In this document: positions 51,330 through 61,675 of the stretch, piece by piece
Numbering within the stretch: the stretch's first letter is position 1
Layout: each line of letters begins with the position of its first letter
NCBI RefSeq assembly: GCF_001598475.1
Contig: NZ_BCZA01000002.1
Location: 434,001 to 498,000, forward strand
DNA length: 64,000 nt
Direction: 5' to 3'
Source of the DNA: Pantoea agglomerans NBRC 102470
Lineage (GTDB): Bacteria; Pseudomonadota; Gammaproteobacteria; Enterobacterales; Enterobacteriaceae
The notes under the pieces: model-generated
Told to the model about the DNA's origin: nothing
Seen by the model: only the letters and a program-made list of their open reading frames with translations
The model's database searches: none
Program-made: the position numbers and the translations under genes

Positions 51330-52254
51330 TGATACTTACTCTTCTAAAAGCATTAGCGATGAAATAAAAAAACACATCTCCTGAAACCGTCACTATTCTT
51401 GAAACTACTACAGCCAAAATAATTTCAGAGTTATCAAAATAGCTACCCAGAAGATAGATCAACACTACCTCTCTAATACCTATTCCTGCGGGCGCACCGG
51501 GAGTAACTAAACCAATTAGCCAAGCCGTTACGAATGCTGCTGGAACAAACATCAGCATCCAATAGTCTTCTGTATAAAAAAAATGTTTTTTAGTTGAAAC
51601 AAGGAGCAAAATTAAATAAAAAACAAAACCCGAAAAAACAAGAAATGACAGCTGTAGAAAAAAAGCAATTGTAAAAAAACGGTTGATAAATTTATATGAA
51701 AAAACACCTATAAAGAAAACACTAAAAACAAATGCACACATGGCTAATGTTTTAAACTGCAAATAAGAACCCAAATAAGATGGGATAACTATAATGATAA
51801 ATACCCCACCGGAAATTACCAATATTACCAATTCCCAAAAGGTCGATTTTAATAGAGATTTTGCAGATACACCGTCTGCCATTCCTAGAACTTGTCTCCC
51901 AGCAAAATGGAATATATTCCCGGGCATATACTTTGCAAGCTGCGCTATACCATAAACACCAATAGCCCATCTAAAAGTGTGAACCGAACCAGACATTGCT
52001 AATAAATACCTCCATGAACAACCTAAGATAATGCTAGTTATCCCATATGAAAAGGCAATGAGCGAAACAATTAATAGATTAGTGAGATTAAAAAAAACAA
52101 GCACATCTTCATTAAGATAAACTTTTAATCGTAAAACAACAAAAAAAATGCTTGCTACAGAAATTAACCCACCAAAAATGTTTAGCCACTTAGCATATTT
52201 CTTCAGCCCCACTTTTTTATGTGCTTTATTTGATTTATGTAAATCAGATTCCAT
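51319..52254 (-). CDS. Flippase-like membrane protein (UPF0104/LPG synthase TM family)
   Basis: 311 residues from the ATG at 52254, which follows AAGG; the GTG one codon earlier is an alternative. About 8 membrane helices. Resembles the lysylphosphatidylglycerol-synthase transmembrane/UPF0104 family: GIAQLAKYMPGNIFHFAGRQ (about 105-124) and AFVTAWLIGLVTPGAPAGIG followed by IREVVLIYLL (about 239-268). Such proteins are often found with polyprenyl-phosphate glycosyltransferases and are proposed lipid-sugar flippases. It sits between the GT2 gene and the GT-C-like gene, in the place GtrA takes in gtr cassettes. Confidence 0.75.
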   Translation of the reverse strand: MESDLHKSNKAHKKVGLKKYAKWLNIFGGLISVASIFFVVLRLKVYLNEDVLVFFNLTNLLIVSLIAFSYGITSIILGCSWRYLLAMSGSVHTFRWAIGVYGIAQLAKYMPGNIFHFAGRQVLGMADGVSAKSLLKSTFWELVILVISGGVFIIIVIPSYLGSYLQFKTLAMCAFVFSVFFIGVFSYKFINRFFTIAFFLQLSFLVFSGFVFYLILLLVSTKKHFFYTEDYWMLMFVPAAFVTAWLIGLVTPGAPAGIGIREVVLIYLLGSYFDNSEIILAVVVSRIVTVSGDVFFYFIANAFRRVSINAC

Positions 52255-52277
52255 CACCCAACCTTAATTTAAAAAAC

Positions 52278-53225
52278 CTATTTTTTATCATCATTAAGTA
52301 TTTTATTCGTTTTATACCTTATATCTTCAAGTAGTTTTCTATTTGCGGAAAGCAAATCTGCAAGGAAAGAAACAAGGATTGTTTGGAAGCCCATCATAAT
52401 AAAAATTGCTGAAAGTATTAAAGATTGAATATGCCCTTCGCCATTTTCAAAAAAATAAAAGTACATATACCTTAAACTTATCAACAAGCCAACAAAAAAT
52501 AATAAAGCACCTAAAGTCAGAAAAAACCTAAAAGGCCTATAGATTACATATATTCTTATTATTGTGAATATGCTTCTTTGAATATAAGATGGAATGCTTT
52601 TAACTAATCTTGAAGGCCTTAAATCTTCATTTACTCCCACATCGACTGAGCAAACTGATATGTTCTTTTGCCCAGCTTGTATAATAGTCTCCAAAGTATA
52701 TGTATATTCGCTGAACACAATTAGTTTTTGTGCTGCGCTTTTACTAAATGCACGGAAACCACTAGGGGCATCGGGAATATTGGTTTTACTGGCTCCGCGA
52801 ACTACCCAACTCCCTATTTTCTGAAGCAGCTTTTTTGCAGGAGAAAAATGTTCAATTGCATTAATTGGCCGGGCGCCGATAACCATTTCCGATCTATGTT
52901 CTAATATTGGCTTAACTAAATCCGGTATATTACTTGCATCATATTGATTGTCAGCATCAGTATTGACAATAACGTCTGCTCCAAACTTTAAACTATTTTC
53001 TATGCCTGTCATAAACGCTACTGCCAAACCTTTATTACCCATGTGCTGCACAATGTGATCAACACCACATCGCTGGGCAACTTTAACAGTTTCATCTGTA
53101 CTACCATCATCAATGATTAGCCATTCAACACAATCAAACCCTTCAACATCTCGCGGTAAAGCAGATAATGCAATTTCTAAAGTTCCAGCTTCATTGAAGC
53201 ATGGCATTTGTATGATGAGCTTCAC
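52278..53225 (-). CDS. Family 2 glycosyltransferase with two C-terminal membrane helices (GtrB/DPM1-like)
   Basis: 315 residues, GTG start at 53225 with AAGGGA upstream. GT-A domain (about 1-215): MPCFNEAGTLEIAL, WLIIDDGSTDETVKVAQRCG, NKGLAVAFMTGIENSLKFGA and the metal-binding VNTDADNQYD. Two hydrophobic helices follow (about 233-255 and 268-292). This layout is that of polyprenyl-phosphate glycosyltransferases, which load a sugar from a nucleotide donor onto undecaprenyl phosphate on the cytoplasmic side. First gene of the cassette, 24 bp after the gnd terminator, so a separate promoter or read-through is needed. Confidence 0.85.
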   Translation of the reverse strand: MKLIIQMPCFNEAGTLEIALSALPRDVEGFDCVEWLIIDDGSTDETVKVAQRCGVDHIVQHMGNKGLAVAFMTGIENSLKFGADVIVNTDADNQYDASNIPDLVKPILEHRSEMVIGARPINAIEHFSPAKKLLQKIGSWVVRGASKTNIPDAPSGFRAFSKSAAQKLIVFSEYTYTLETIIQAGQKNISVCSVDVGVNEDLRPSRLVKSIPSYIQRSIFTIIRIYVIYRPFRFFLTLGALLFFVGLLISLRYMYFYFFENGEGHIQSLILSAIFIMMGFQTILVSFLADLLSANRKLLEDIRYKTNKILNDDKK

Positions 53226-53248
53226 TAATCAATCCCTTAATCAAAAAA

Positions 53249-53268
53249 AATCCCAGCAAGCTGGGATT
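53249..53268 (-). terminator. Terminator after gnd
   Basis: A stem aatcccag / ctgggatt with a tetraloop and a U-tract of eight (A-run 53243-53250) on the minus strand, 20 bp behind the gnd stop. Confidence 0.85.
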
Positions 53269-53287
53269 CTAAACTGAAATGACTTAA

Positions 53288-54697
53288 TTAATCTAACCAC
53301 TCGGTGTGGAACACACCGTCTTTATCAATGCGCTTGTAGGTATGCGCACCAAAGTAGTCACGCTGCGCCTGAATCAGGTTAGCAGGCAGCACTTCTGAAC
53401 GGTAGCTGTCGTAGTAAGCGATCGCAGCAGAGAAGGTTGGCGTCGGGATACCGTTCTGAATCGCGTAGGAAACCACATCACGCAGCGCCTGCTGATACTG
53501 ATCTGCGATATCTTTGAAGTACGGTGCCAGCAACAGGTTAGCGATGCCTGCATCTTCTGCGTATGCATCAGTAATCTTCTGCAGGAACTGGGCACGGATG
53601 ATGCAGCCAGCGCGGAAAATCTTCGCGATTTCACCGTAGTGCAGATCCCAGTTGTTCTCTTCAGACGCGGCACGCAGCTGTGAGAAGCCCTGAGCATAAG
53701 AGACGATTTTACCCAGATACAGAGCGCGACGAACTTTCTCGATGAACTCCGCTTTGTCACCGGTGAAGGCCTTCGCCTGTGGACCGCTCAGTACTTTAGA
53801 GGCTGCCACACGCTGGGTTTTCAGCGAGGAGAGGTAACGAGCGAATACAGATTCAGTGATCAGTGACAGAGGTTCGCCGAGATCCAGTGAACTCTGGCTG
53901 GTCCATTTACCGGTGCCTTTGTTCGCTGCTTCATCCAGAATCACATCAACCAGGTATTTACCTTCTTCGTCTTTCTTGGTGAAGATATCTTTGGTGATGT
54001 CGATCAGGTAGCTGCTCAGTTCGCCGTTGTTCCACTCAGTGAAGGTCTCAGCCAGCTCTTCGTTGTTCAGACCCAGCGCGCCTTTCAGCAGAGCATAGGC
54101 TTCAGCGATCAGCTGCATGTCGCCATACTCGATGCCGTTGTGAACCATCTTCACGTAGTGGCCCGCGCCGTCCGGACCGATGTAAGCCACACAGGCTTCG
54201 CCATCTTCTGCACGTGCAGCAATTTTATCCAGAATCGGTGCAACCAGCTCGTAGGCTTCTTTCTGACCGCCAGGCATGATAGATGGGCCTTTCAGTGCGC
54301 CCTCTTCACCACCGGAAACACCGGTACCGATGAAGTTGAAGCCCTGGTCAGAAAGCTCTTTGTTACGGCGGATGGTATCTTTATAGAAGGTGTTACCGCC
54401 ATCGATCAGGATGTCGCCTTTATCCAGGTGTGGAGTCAGGGAGGCGATAGTCTTATCGGTCGCTTCACCCGCCTGAACCATCAGCAGGATGCGACGAGGT
54501 TTTTCCAACGATTCGACAAACTCTTCAACGGTGTAAAAAGGAGCAAGTTTCTTGCCCTGGTTCTCGGCGATGACTTCATCAGTCTTTTCGCGTGAACGGT
54601 TAAAGATAGAAACAGTGTAACCGCGGCTCTCAATGTTAAGAGCCAAATTGCGGCCCATCACTGCCATACCTACAACGCCGATCTGTTGCTTGGACAT
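53288..54697 (-). CDS. gnd: 6-phosphogluconate dehydrogenase, decarboxylating (Gnd)
   Basis: 469 residues from the ATG at 54697 ([20 protein letters not shown]) with AGGAG upstream; the nine-codon extension is discarded. NADP-binding [11 protein letters not shown] and the [10 protein letters not shown] loop are at the N-terminus. Family signature [20 protein letters not shown] and substrate-binding [20 protein letters not shown] follow. It converts 6-phosphogluconate and NADP+ to ribulose 5-phosphate, CO2 and NADPH. Its codon use is the highly biased one of an expressed housekeeping gene, unlike the AT-rich genes on either side. It marks the usual gnd boundary of an enterobacterial O-antigen locus. 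Confidence 0.97.
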   Translation of the reverse strand: MSKQQIGVVGMAVMGRNLALNIESRGYTVSIFNRSREKTDEVIAENQGKKLAPFYTVEEFVESLEKPRRILLMVQAGEATDKTIASLTPHLDKGDILIDGGNTFYKDTIRRNKELSDQGFNFIGTGVSGGEEGALKGPSIMPGGQKEAYELVAPILDKIAARAEDGEACVAYIGPDGAGHYVKMVHNGIEYGDMQLIAEAYALLKGALGLNNEELAETFTEWNNGELSSYLIDITKDIFTKKDEEGKYLVDVILDEAANKGTGKWTSQSSLDLGEPLSLITESVFARYLSSLKTQRVAASKVLSGPQAKAFTGDKAEFIEKVRRALYLGKIVSYAQGFSQLRAASEENNWDLHYGEIAKIFRAGCIIRAQFLQKITDAYAEDAGIANLLLAPYFKDIADQYQQALRDVVSYAIQNGIPTPTFSAAIAYYDSYRSEVLPANLIQAQRDYFGAHTYKRIDKDGVFHTEWLD

Positions 54698-54832
54698 TAC
54701 ATACTCCTGTCTGTGGTCTCGCATGGTGTTACCCGTAACACCACTTTGTAAGTGATCAGTATGTTAACTCAGGATAGCGGATTAAAGGTAATGAATGGTG
54801 CGGTCGTGCAGATGAAATTATCTGAAAATAAA

Positions 54833-55948
54833 TCACACACTTAACAAGGATTTATAAAGCTTGGTATAGCTTTGAATCATTCTATCTGCTGTGAAAAGGG
54901 ATTCAAAGCGTGCCAGCGCAGCCGCACCATAGGTCGTTGCCAGCTCGGGGTTCTGCCAGATTTCATCCATCGCCCGTCGTAACGCTGCGGGATCAGATGG
55001 AGGGACGACTAATCCTGTGACCCGATCAATATTGATAAAGGTTGTTCCCGTTCCGATCTCGCTGGAGATTAGTGGTTTTGAGTAGAGAGCACCTTCCAGC
55101 AAAGAGATACCGAAAGCTTCAGAACGTAAATGAGACGGGAAAACCAGGCAGGTACATAACTGTAGCAAGGCAGATTTTTCGCTGTCTTCAAGCGCACCCA
55201 GGAAATGAATATTGTTCACGCCTAACTGCTGCGCCTGCGATTTCAGCTCTGCCTCGATGGGACCTGCACCAACCACGACGATTGGATAACGGCTGTTGTT
55301 TGCCGCCTCGATTAAGATATGCAGGCCTTTGTAATAACGAAATGTTCCAATAAAGAGGAAGAAGCCATCCGGAAATCTTGCCTGCCATTTTTGCAGAACG
55401 GCAGGATCGTTATTTTGATAAAACTGTTTATCAAGACCGTAAGGAATAACTTCAACTTTATCTTTGAACTGCTGCAGGACCGGGCTACTTTCAACATAGT
55501 TAGGCGACGCAGCAACGATGCGGTCTACACTGGAGAGAAAGCGGTTCATCAATGGAGTGTAGAGCCTTAACAGTACTTTTTGCTTAACAATATCAGAATG
55601 GTAACTCACTACTGATGGCTTTTTAATGCCAGCGGCAAAATGCATGAAGTCCATAAATGGGTAAGGAAAGTGGTAATGGATGATATCGGCATCCTGCGCC
55701 AGTTCCCTGAACTCTTTTATCGCTGAATAGGAGAATGGCGTGGAAGCAAACTCACACTGCGTTTTGACCCGATGAATCTGATGATTATCCAGCGTGTTTT
55801 TCTTGTTTTCAAATTGGGGACTATGAGTAAAAACAACAGACTCAATACCTGATTTAAAACCACCTTCTGCAAGTTGATAAATAACCTGTTCAATGCCGCC
55901 AAAAGTATCAGGATAGTAGGTTTTGTAACAGTGTAAAACTTTAATCAT
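54833..55948 (-). CDS. GT4 glycosyltransferase, WbpZ/WbdC-like (adaptor sugar transferase)
   Basis: 371 residues, GT-B fold. The start [20 protein letters not shown] is the same type as that of WbdC of E. coli O9a and WbpZ of the Pseudomonas A-band locus. Further marks: VVSYHSDIVKQK (about 125-136), FLFIGTFRYYKGLHIL, and FPSHLRSEAFGISLLEGAL with the donor-binding Glu pair. WbdC/WbpZ add the first mannose or D-rhamnose to the GlcNAc-PP-undecaprenol primer, which is the likely role here. It overlaps the preceding GT4 gene by 4 nt (ATGA) and is the last rhamnan-type gene before gnd. Confidence 0.85.
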   Translation of the reverse strand: MIKVLHCYKTYYPDTFGGIEQVIYQLAEGGFKSGIESVVFTHSPQFENKKNTLDNHQIHRVKTQCEFASTPFSYSAIKEFRELAQDADIIHYHFPYPFMDFMHFAAGIKKPSVVSYHSDIVKQKVLLRLYTPLMNRFLSSVDRIVAASPNYVESSPVLQQFKDKVEVIPYGLDKQFYQNNDPAVLQKWQARFPDGFFLFIGTFRYYKGLHILIEAANNSRYPIVVVGAGPIEAELKSQAQQLGVNNIHFLGALEDSEKSALLQLCTCLVFPSHLRSEAFGISLLEGALYSKPLISSEIGTGTTFINIDRVTGLVVPPSDPAALRRAMDEIWQNPELATTYGAAALARFESLFTADRMIQSYTKLYKSLLSV

Positions 55949-57108
55949 ATATATTTTGCGACCTGCTCATAAGCTTCAATGGTTTTATCCGCACACAGTG
56001 ACCATGAAAATTCGCGGGCACGCGCTAATCCCGTATCAATCATACGGCGCTTTACATCTGCGTTTTCAATCATCATCTGGATGTAAGTTGTCAAAGCATG
56101 AATATCCTGAGGGTCATGCATTAGTGCTGCATCTCCGGCGACTTCAGGAAGTGATGTTGCATTTGAGCAGATTACGGGCGTTCCTGATGCCATTGCTTCA
56201 AGAACCGGTAAGCCGAAACCTTCATAGATTGAAGGGAATACAAAACTCGTTGCAGCACTGAATAAAAACGGCAGATCTTTACCGGGTACAAAACCTAAAT
56301 ACTTTAGCCACCCTTCTCTCTCACCCTTGTCAAAGAGTTTAAAAAGTTGCTCATTTTCCCAACCCTTATAACCACTAATAACTAACGGGAAGGCAGATTT
56401 TTCCTGAGCGGGCAGACGATCATACGCCTGAAGCAGCGTCAGTATATTCTTTCTTGGTTCAATTGTGCCGGTATACAGAAAGAAATGTCGCCACTTAAGA
56501 TTATACTTTTCAAGAACATGTTGTGTTTCTGCTTCATCCCGGGGATGAAAATGTTCATTACAGGCCAGAGGAGCTACGGCAATCTTATTATCTTCAATAC
56601 CAAAGAAATCAATTAACTCATTCTTCGTGTAATAAGAGTCAGTAATCAACATGGACGCACGCGAAACGGTATTCCTTAACTCTTTTTGCATCAGGTGAAC
56701 ACGACCAGCCGGATGAAACTGTGGCCAGTGAAATACAGAAAGGTCATGAAATGTGGCAACACAATGTTTCACGCGAGGAGGTAAGTAGTAGTTTGGACTA
56801 TGAAAAATGTGATGCTTAAAATTCCTAAGCGCCATCATTTTCATTACCGGAAAAGTCAGGCGATATATTTCACTTACAGTTTTACTTTTTTGTAACTTAC
56901 GCTTTAGTGTTTGAACAGATTGAGCAGACTCACTCGCCACTGCCAGTGAGTCGCGAGTCTTAGTACCATGAAGAAACGTCAGCGCGACGTTTTCTCTTTC
57001 CTGAAGCTGTTTAGCAAGCTCAAACGCATAACGGCCAATACCGGTTAAAGGATATTTAATACAGTCCGTAGAGTAAACGACGTTTATTGCTTTGCTTCCA
57101 GCATCCAT
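55945..57108 (-). CDS. GT4 glycosyltransferase, WbpY/WbdB-like
   Basis: 387 residues, GT-B fold. The pattern [20 protein letters not shown] (about 10-29), [40 protein letters not shown] and [20 protein letters not shown], then PEVAGDAAL is that of mannosyltransferase B-like enzymes in O9/A-band type loci. Donor here is probably GDP-D-rhamnose, or GDP-mannose. It overlaps rmd by 25 nt and the next GT4 gene by 4 nt. The exact linkage made cannot be read from the sequence. Confidence 0.85.
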   Translation of the reverse strand: MDAGSKAINVVYSTDCIKYPLTGIGRYAFELAKQLQERENVALTFLHGTKTRDSLAVASESAQSVQTLKRKLQKSKTVSEIYRLTFPVMKMMALRNFKHHIFHSPNYYLPPRVKHCVATFHDLSVFHWPQFHPAGRVHLMQKELRNTVSRASMLITDSYYTKNELIDFFGIEDNKIAVAPLACNEHFHPRDEAETQHVLEKYNLKWRHFFLYTGTIEPRKNILTLLQAYDRLPAQEKSAFPLVISGYKGWENEQLFKLFDKGEREGWLKYLGFVPGKDLPFLFSAATSFVFPSIYEGFGLPVLEAMASGTPVICSNATSLPEVAGDAALMHDPQDIHALTTYIQMMIENADVKRRMIDTGLARAREFSWSLCADKTIEAYEQVAKYI

Positions 57109-57986
57109 TTCAGGGTATCTCTAAGAGGAATTTTAGACGAAGCCTCACCAACTAAGCGACTGAGCAAAGTGATATCACCACAAAGTTCTTTAATTTCATT
57201 AGGCCGAACAAAATCAGGATTAACTTTAATCTTAATATCATGGCCTGTCAGGGATTGGCAGAGATCAACGACTTCCCTCAATGAGTGCATTTTACCTGAA
57301 GCAACATTGACAGTCTGACCAGATGAGCGGGAATGAAGTAACGCTGAATAGCTTTTAACGACGTCGCGCACATCCGAAAAATCACGCCATACATCTATGT
57401 TGCCCAGCTCAATGACATCTTTTCTCTCACGAAAATGTTTGACGATTTTCGGAATCAGGAAATTATCAGCCTGACCGGCGCCGGTGTAATTGAATGGCCG
57501 GGTAATAATAATCGGCAATTTTTCATAAAACAGACTGGTCATATACTCCATGGCCAGCTTGCTTACCGCATAGTCATTTGCAGGTCTGGCAGGAACCGAC
57601 TCTGCTAATTTTCCCGGTGTGTTATTACCGTAAACATTAGCACTGCTGGCGATCAAAACTGCATCCGGCATTTTTGCTGATTCGCTAAGAGCCTGTAACA
57701 GATTACGCGTACCGCAAAGGTTTACACTATAGAACGCATTCGGGTCAGCATGGCCAACAAAAGCGATGGCTGCAAGATGAACAACGACGTCAGGCTGAAT
57801 ACTGTCTACAGCGTTTTTTACCTGTGCTGCATTCGTAAGATCAACCTGAAAATAGCGTGAGGAATTCTGGGCGGGAGTTGAACCGAAACCATAAACTTCA
57901 TATCCGGCAGCGGATAAATCCGCTGCCATATATTGGCCGGTAAAGCCCTTGATCCCAGTGATCAATGCTTTTTTGCCATTAGTCAT
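57084..57986 (-). CDS. rmd: GDP-6-deoxy-D-mannose reductase Rmd
   Basis: 300 residues, extended SDR. NAD(P)-binding motif TGIKGFTGQYMA (10-21), active-site SSANVYG (about 116-122) and YAVSKLAME with the catalytic Tyr-Lys pair. Conserved GNIDVWRDFSDVRDVVKSY near 195-213. It reduces GDP-4-keto-6-deoxy-D-mannose, the Gmd product, to GDP-D-rhamnose; the neighbour gmd and absence of a fucose synthase (fcl) gene support this over GDP-fucose. It is 1 bp from gmd and overlaps the downstream GT by 25 nt. Confidence 0.9.
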   Translation of the reverse strand: MTNGKKALITGIKGFTGQYMAADLSAAGYEVYGFGSTPAQNSSRYFQVDLTNAAQVKNAVDSIQPDVVVHLAAIAFVGHADPNAFYSVNLCGTRNLLQALSESAKMPDAVLIASSANVYGNNTPGKLAESVPARPANDYAVSKLAMEYMTSLFYEKLPIIITRPFNYTGAGQADNFLIPKIVKHFRERKDVIELGNIDVWRDFSDVRDVVKSYSALLHSRSSGQTVNVASGKMHSLREVVDLCQSLTGHDIKIKVNPDFVRPNEIKELCGDITLLSRLVGEASSKIPLRDTLKWMLEAKQ

Positions 57987-57987
57987 A

Positions 57988-59079
<1,092 letters not shown>

Positions 59080-59082
59080 TCA

Positions 59083-60465
59083 TTAGTTTAATACTGAAGC
59101 TGCAGTTTCAGACCATTTAGTTGATTTGTACTCTGCTTCGATTCTCTTTTCACGCTGCTTTATGGCATCAGGGTTGTCAATAAAGTATCTGATTTTCTCA
59201 GCCCACCCAAGCACATCCCAGGGATCAATATAATCAAGTAAATCACCTGCAACCTCAGGTACTGAAGCTGCTGATGAAGCCAGGCAATATTTGCCAAATG
59301 CTAAACTTTCTGCAACTGGAAGACCCCATCCTTCATAGAGCGAAGGATATAATGTAAACCAGGCGTTTTTATATAAGAGCGTTAACTCAGGATCGGATAT
59401 ATTGTTTAACTGAATGATTTTTCCTTTAATGCGCGGATCAAGGCTTAGATCCGTAATAAAATCATTCATTCCCCATCCAGGCATACCAACGAAAACCAAT
59501 AATGGTAGCCCTTCGACATTATTATCGATAAGCCGAGTATATGCTTTATATAATACTTCGTGATTTTTACGACGTTCAATAGTAGACACGAAAAGCAAGA
59601 ACTTTTTATCAAGAATATTCTGGACTTCAACAGAAACATCTACAGATTCATTATGAACGGGAAGTTCGCAACCCAGTTTAACTATTGTAAGCTTTGGTAT
59701 TGGAGTTCCTAACTGAATTAAAAGCTCTTCCAGATCATCACGAGAGCATTTAGAGATACAAAAAATCTCATCGGCACACCAAGCAACGTTTGAAAAATAA
59801 TGTGAAAATTTACCAGCAACATCACCAACGCAAAGGTGAGGCAGCTTTACAGGAATCACATCGTAGCAAAAAAGCTTAACTTTAAGATTTAGTTTCTTCT
59901 TAATCAGGTAAAGATAATGAAAATCTTTCTGATCCCAATCAAGCCCAAGAGATATGTATTCGTCCCCTTGCTGAAAAGGAAATTTCACTTCGGCCGTTGA
60001 GCTTTCAAGATGTGAATGTGGTTGATTAAAACCCCCTGCAGGTTTAATCCATTGCTTCAAGGCAAGCTTGCTATATCTTAAAGACGTTAAAAGAGTATGA
60101 ACAGCCTCTCGTCGTGGTAACAGATAATTAATTATTTTCCTTTGTGCTTTAACAGGAAATATCTGAATTACTTTCAAGACATTTGATTTAATTTTTGTTT
60201 TAAGATTGGTTTTTACAACAGGATCAATAACTTCATTGTTAATTTTCTTTTTTACATGCCCATTGATTTTTTCAATAGTACTTCTGACAACATCCGCATT
60301 GACTTCATAATATCCATCATTTGGATTATATGCACAGAACTTCATTGATTTTTTATCGCTCATACTCAGAGCATAAGTCGCACATTCAACTTCAGTTCTT
60401 ACAATGCCTACCGCAGATCTGTGCCAACCTAAAATGGTTGTTACATCAAGCCAGGTATTATTCAT
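59083..60465 (-). CDS. GT4-type glycosyltransferase with long N-terminal domain
   Basis: 460 residues. The C-terminal half (about 275-455) is GT4: LLFVSTIERRKNHEVLYKAY, LPLLVFVGMPGWG, YPSLYEGWGLPVAESLAFG and PEVAGDLLDYIDPWD. The N-terminal about 130 residues (WLDVTTILGWHRSAVGIVRT onward, then a basic linker rich in Lys and Asn) are longer than in single-domain GT4 enzymes. It resembles WbpX/WbdA-type transferases of rhamnan or mannan loci only in family and location. Donor inferred as GDP-D-rhamnose or GDP-mannose. It overlaps the upstream GT gene by 8 nt; 54 bp to gmd. Confidence 0.8.
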   Translation of the reverse strand: MNNTWLDVTTILGWHRSAVGIVRTEVECATYALSMSDKKSMKFCAYNPNDGYYEVNADVVRSTIEKINGHVKKKINNEVIDPVVKTNLKTKIKSNVLKVIQIFPVKAQRKIINYLLPRREAVHTLLTSLRYSKLALKQWIKPAGGFNQPHSHLESSTAEVKFPFQQGDEYISLGLDWDQKDFHYLYLIKKKLNLKVKLFCYDVIPVKLPHLCVGDVAGKFSHYFSNVAWCADEIFCISKCSRDDLEELLIQLGTPIPKLTIVKLGCELPVHNESVDVSVEVQNILDKKFLLFVSTIERRKNHEVLYKAYTRLIDNNVEGLPLLVFVGMPGWGMNDFITDLSLDPRIKGKIIQLNNISDPELTLLYKNAWFTLYPSLYEGWGLPVAESLAFGKYCLASSAASVPEVAGDLLDYIDPWDVLGWAEKIRYFIDNPDAIKQREKRIEAEYKSTKWSETAASVLN

Positions 60466-61675
60466 TAATCAAAACCTCATATGCTTCACTTACTTTTAAG
60501 CAAATACTTTCAAGTGTTCTTCCCCAGGTTAAGCCTTGTATATCATGTAATTCTGATTCAGTTAACTCTGGGATTGGTGATAATAGTGCCTTACGCGTTG
60601 CAGCGAAAAACTCTTGCGGACTGGTGATTAAACTTACCCTTGCGCAGTTAATGTAATTTTCAAAGCCGCGGAAAGCAGATTTGGTCCCAATAACATATTT
60701 ACCTGAATACAATGCTTCAGCAGTTTTCAGATTAGATCCACCGCCGTGTTCAATAGGGAGAAAATATACATGCGCGCGATTTTTTACTTCAGCTAAATCC
60801 TCATCATCAAGGACATACAATAGTTCAAGCCTACTTACATTTATATTTGCCCATTTTGATTTAAGAATCTCACGGTAAATATGTTCGCAGACACTACCTG
60901 CTATAACCAATTTACTGTCAGGGGGAATGCAAGCTAATGTATCGCCAATAATCTTGTTAAAACTGGTGAAATTCGGGGGATGAGCGCTTGCAATATAGAG
61001 CATCCATGGAGATTTAGGTAATTTTTCAGACCATTTGTCCGTTAATGCCTTTTTCTCCCATGGTTCAATGCCATTTGGTGCGAGTATTACTTCCTCTCTG
61101 CCCCAGCTCATCATGAGTTCGGCATCGTTTTTAGTTACTGCAGCAACAACATCAGCACCTAGAGTTGCATTAATCTCAAGTGCCTTAATAGCATTAATGA
61201 CTTCATCTGTATCTTTAACATCATATTGCTGCAAAATATCTTCTTTTAATAAATACTCTATATTCTGCGAACCAAAAACAATTATTGATTTATTGAACTT
61301 AGGAATATTTCTTATTTTAATAGCTGTTTCCCACATCCAACATTGTTCAACGTAAATTACATCAATTTTTTCAGGTAAATTTGAAACGACTTTATTGAAC
61401 CCCCCCGTCTCAGATGCTGCGTAGGAGCCAGTCAACAAATCGTTTATAAGAGGTATGTTTCTTCCCTTAAACAATCTGAAAGTTGAATCCACCGGAAGCG
61501 GGACATCAAATGTACCTAACTCATCTCCAATAAAACTTTCTTGTTCATAAACAGCAATTGAACGTGTTTTCCACCCATTCTCTTTAAATTTTTTCACTAA
61601 CTGATGAAGTCGAATTTGTCCCCCATGTCTGGGTTTCGCAAAAGAGTAGGTACTAAGAAAAAGAATATTTTTCAT
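60458..61675 (-). CDS. GT4-type glycosyltransferase (GT-B fold)
   Basis: 405 residues. N-terminal KPRHGGQIRLHQLVKKFKEN (about 14-33) is the acceptor-side glycine loop. Central features are FGSQNIEYLLKEDILQQ, NATLGADVVAAVTKNDAELM and VILAPNGIEPWE. The C-terminal donor domain has LYIASAHPPNF, LVIAGSVCEHI, and LPIEHGGGSNLKTAEALYSG, which is the GGG-type donor loop of some GT4 enzymes. Substrate unknown. It shares one base with the methyltransferase stop (TAATG) and overlaps the next GT gene by 8 nt. Confidence 0.8.
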   Translation of the reverse strand: MKNILFLSTYSFAKPRHGGQIRLHQLVKKFKENGWKTRSIAVYEQESFIGDELGTFDVPLPVDSTFRLFKGRNIPLINDLLTGSYAASETGGFNKVVSNLPEKIDVIYVEQCWMWETAIKIRNIPKFNKSIIVFGSQNIEYLLKEDILQQYDVKDTDEVINAIKALEINATLGADVVAAVTKNDAELMMSWGREEVILAPNGIEPWEKKALTDKWSEKLPKSPWMLYIASAHPPNFTSFNKIIGDTLACIPPDSKLVIAGSVCEHIYREILKSKWANINVSRLELLYVLDDEDLAEVKNRAHVYFLPIEHGGGSNLKTAEALYSGKYVIGTKSAFRGFENYINCARVSLITSPQEFFAATRKALLSPIPELTESELHDIQGLTWGRTLESICLKVSEAYEVLINE

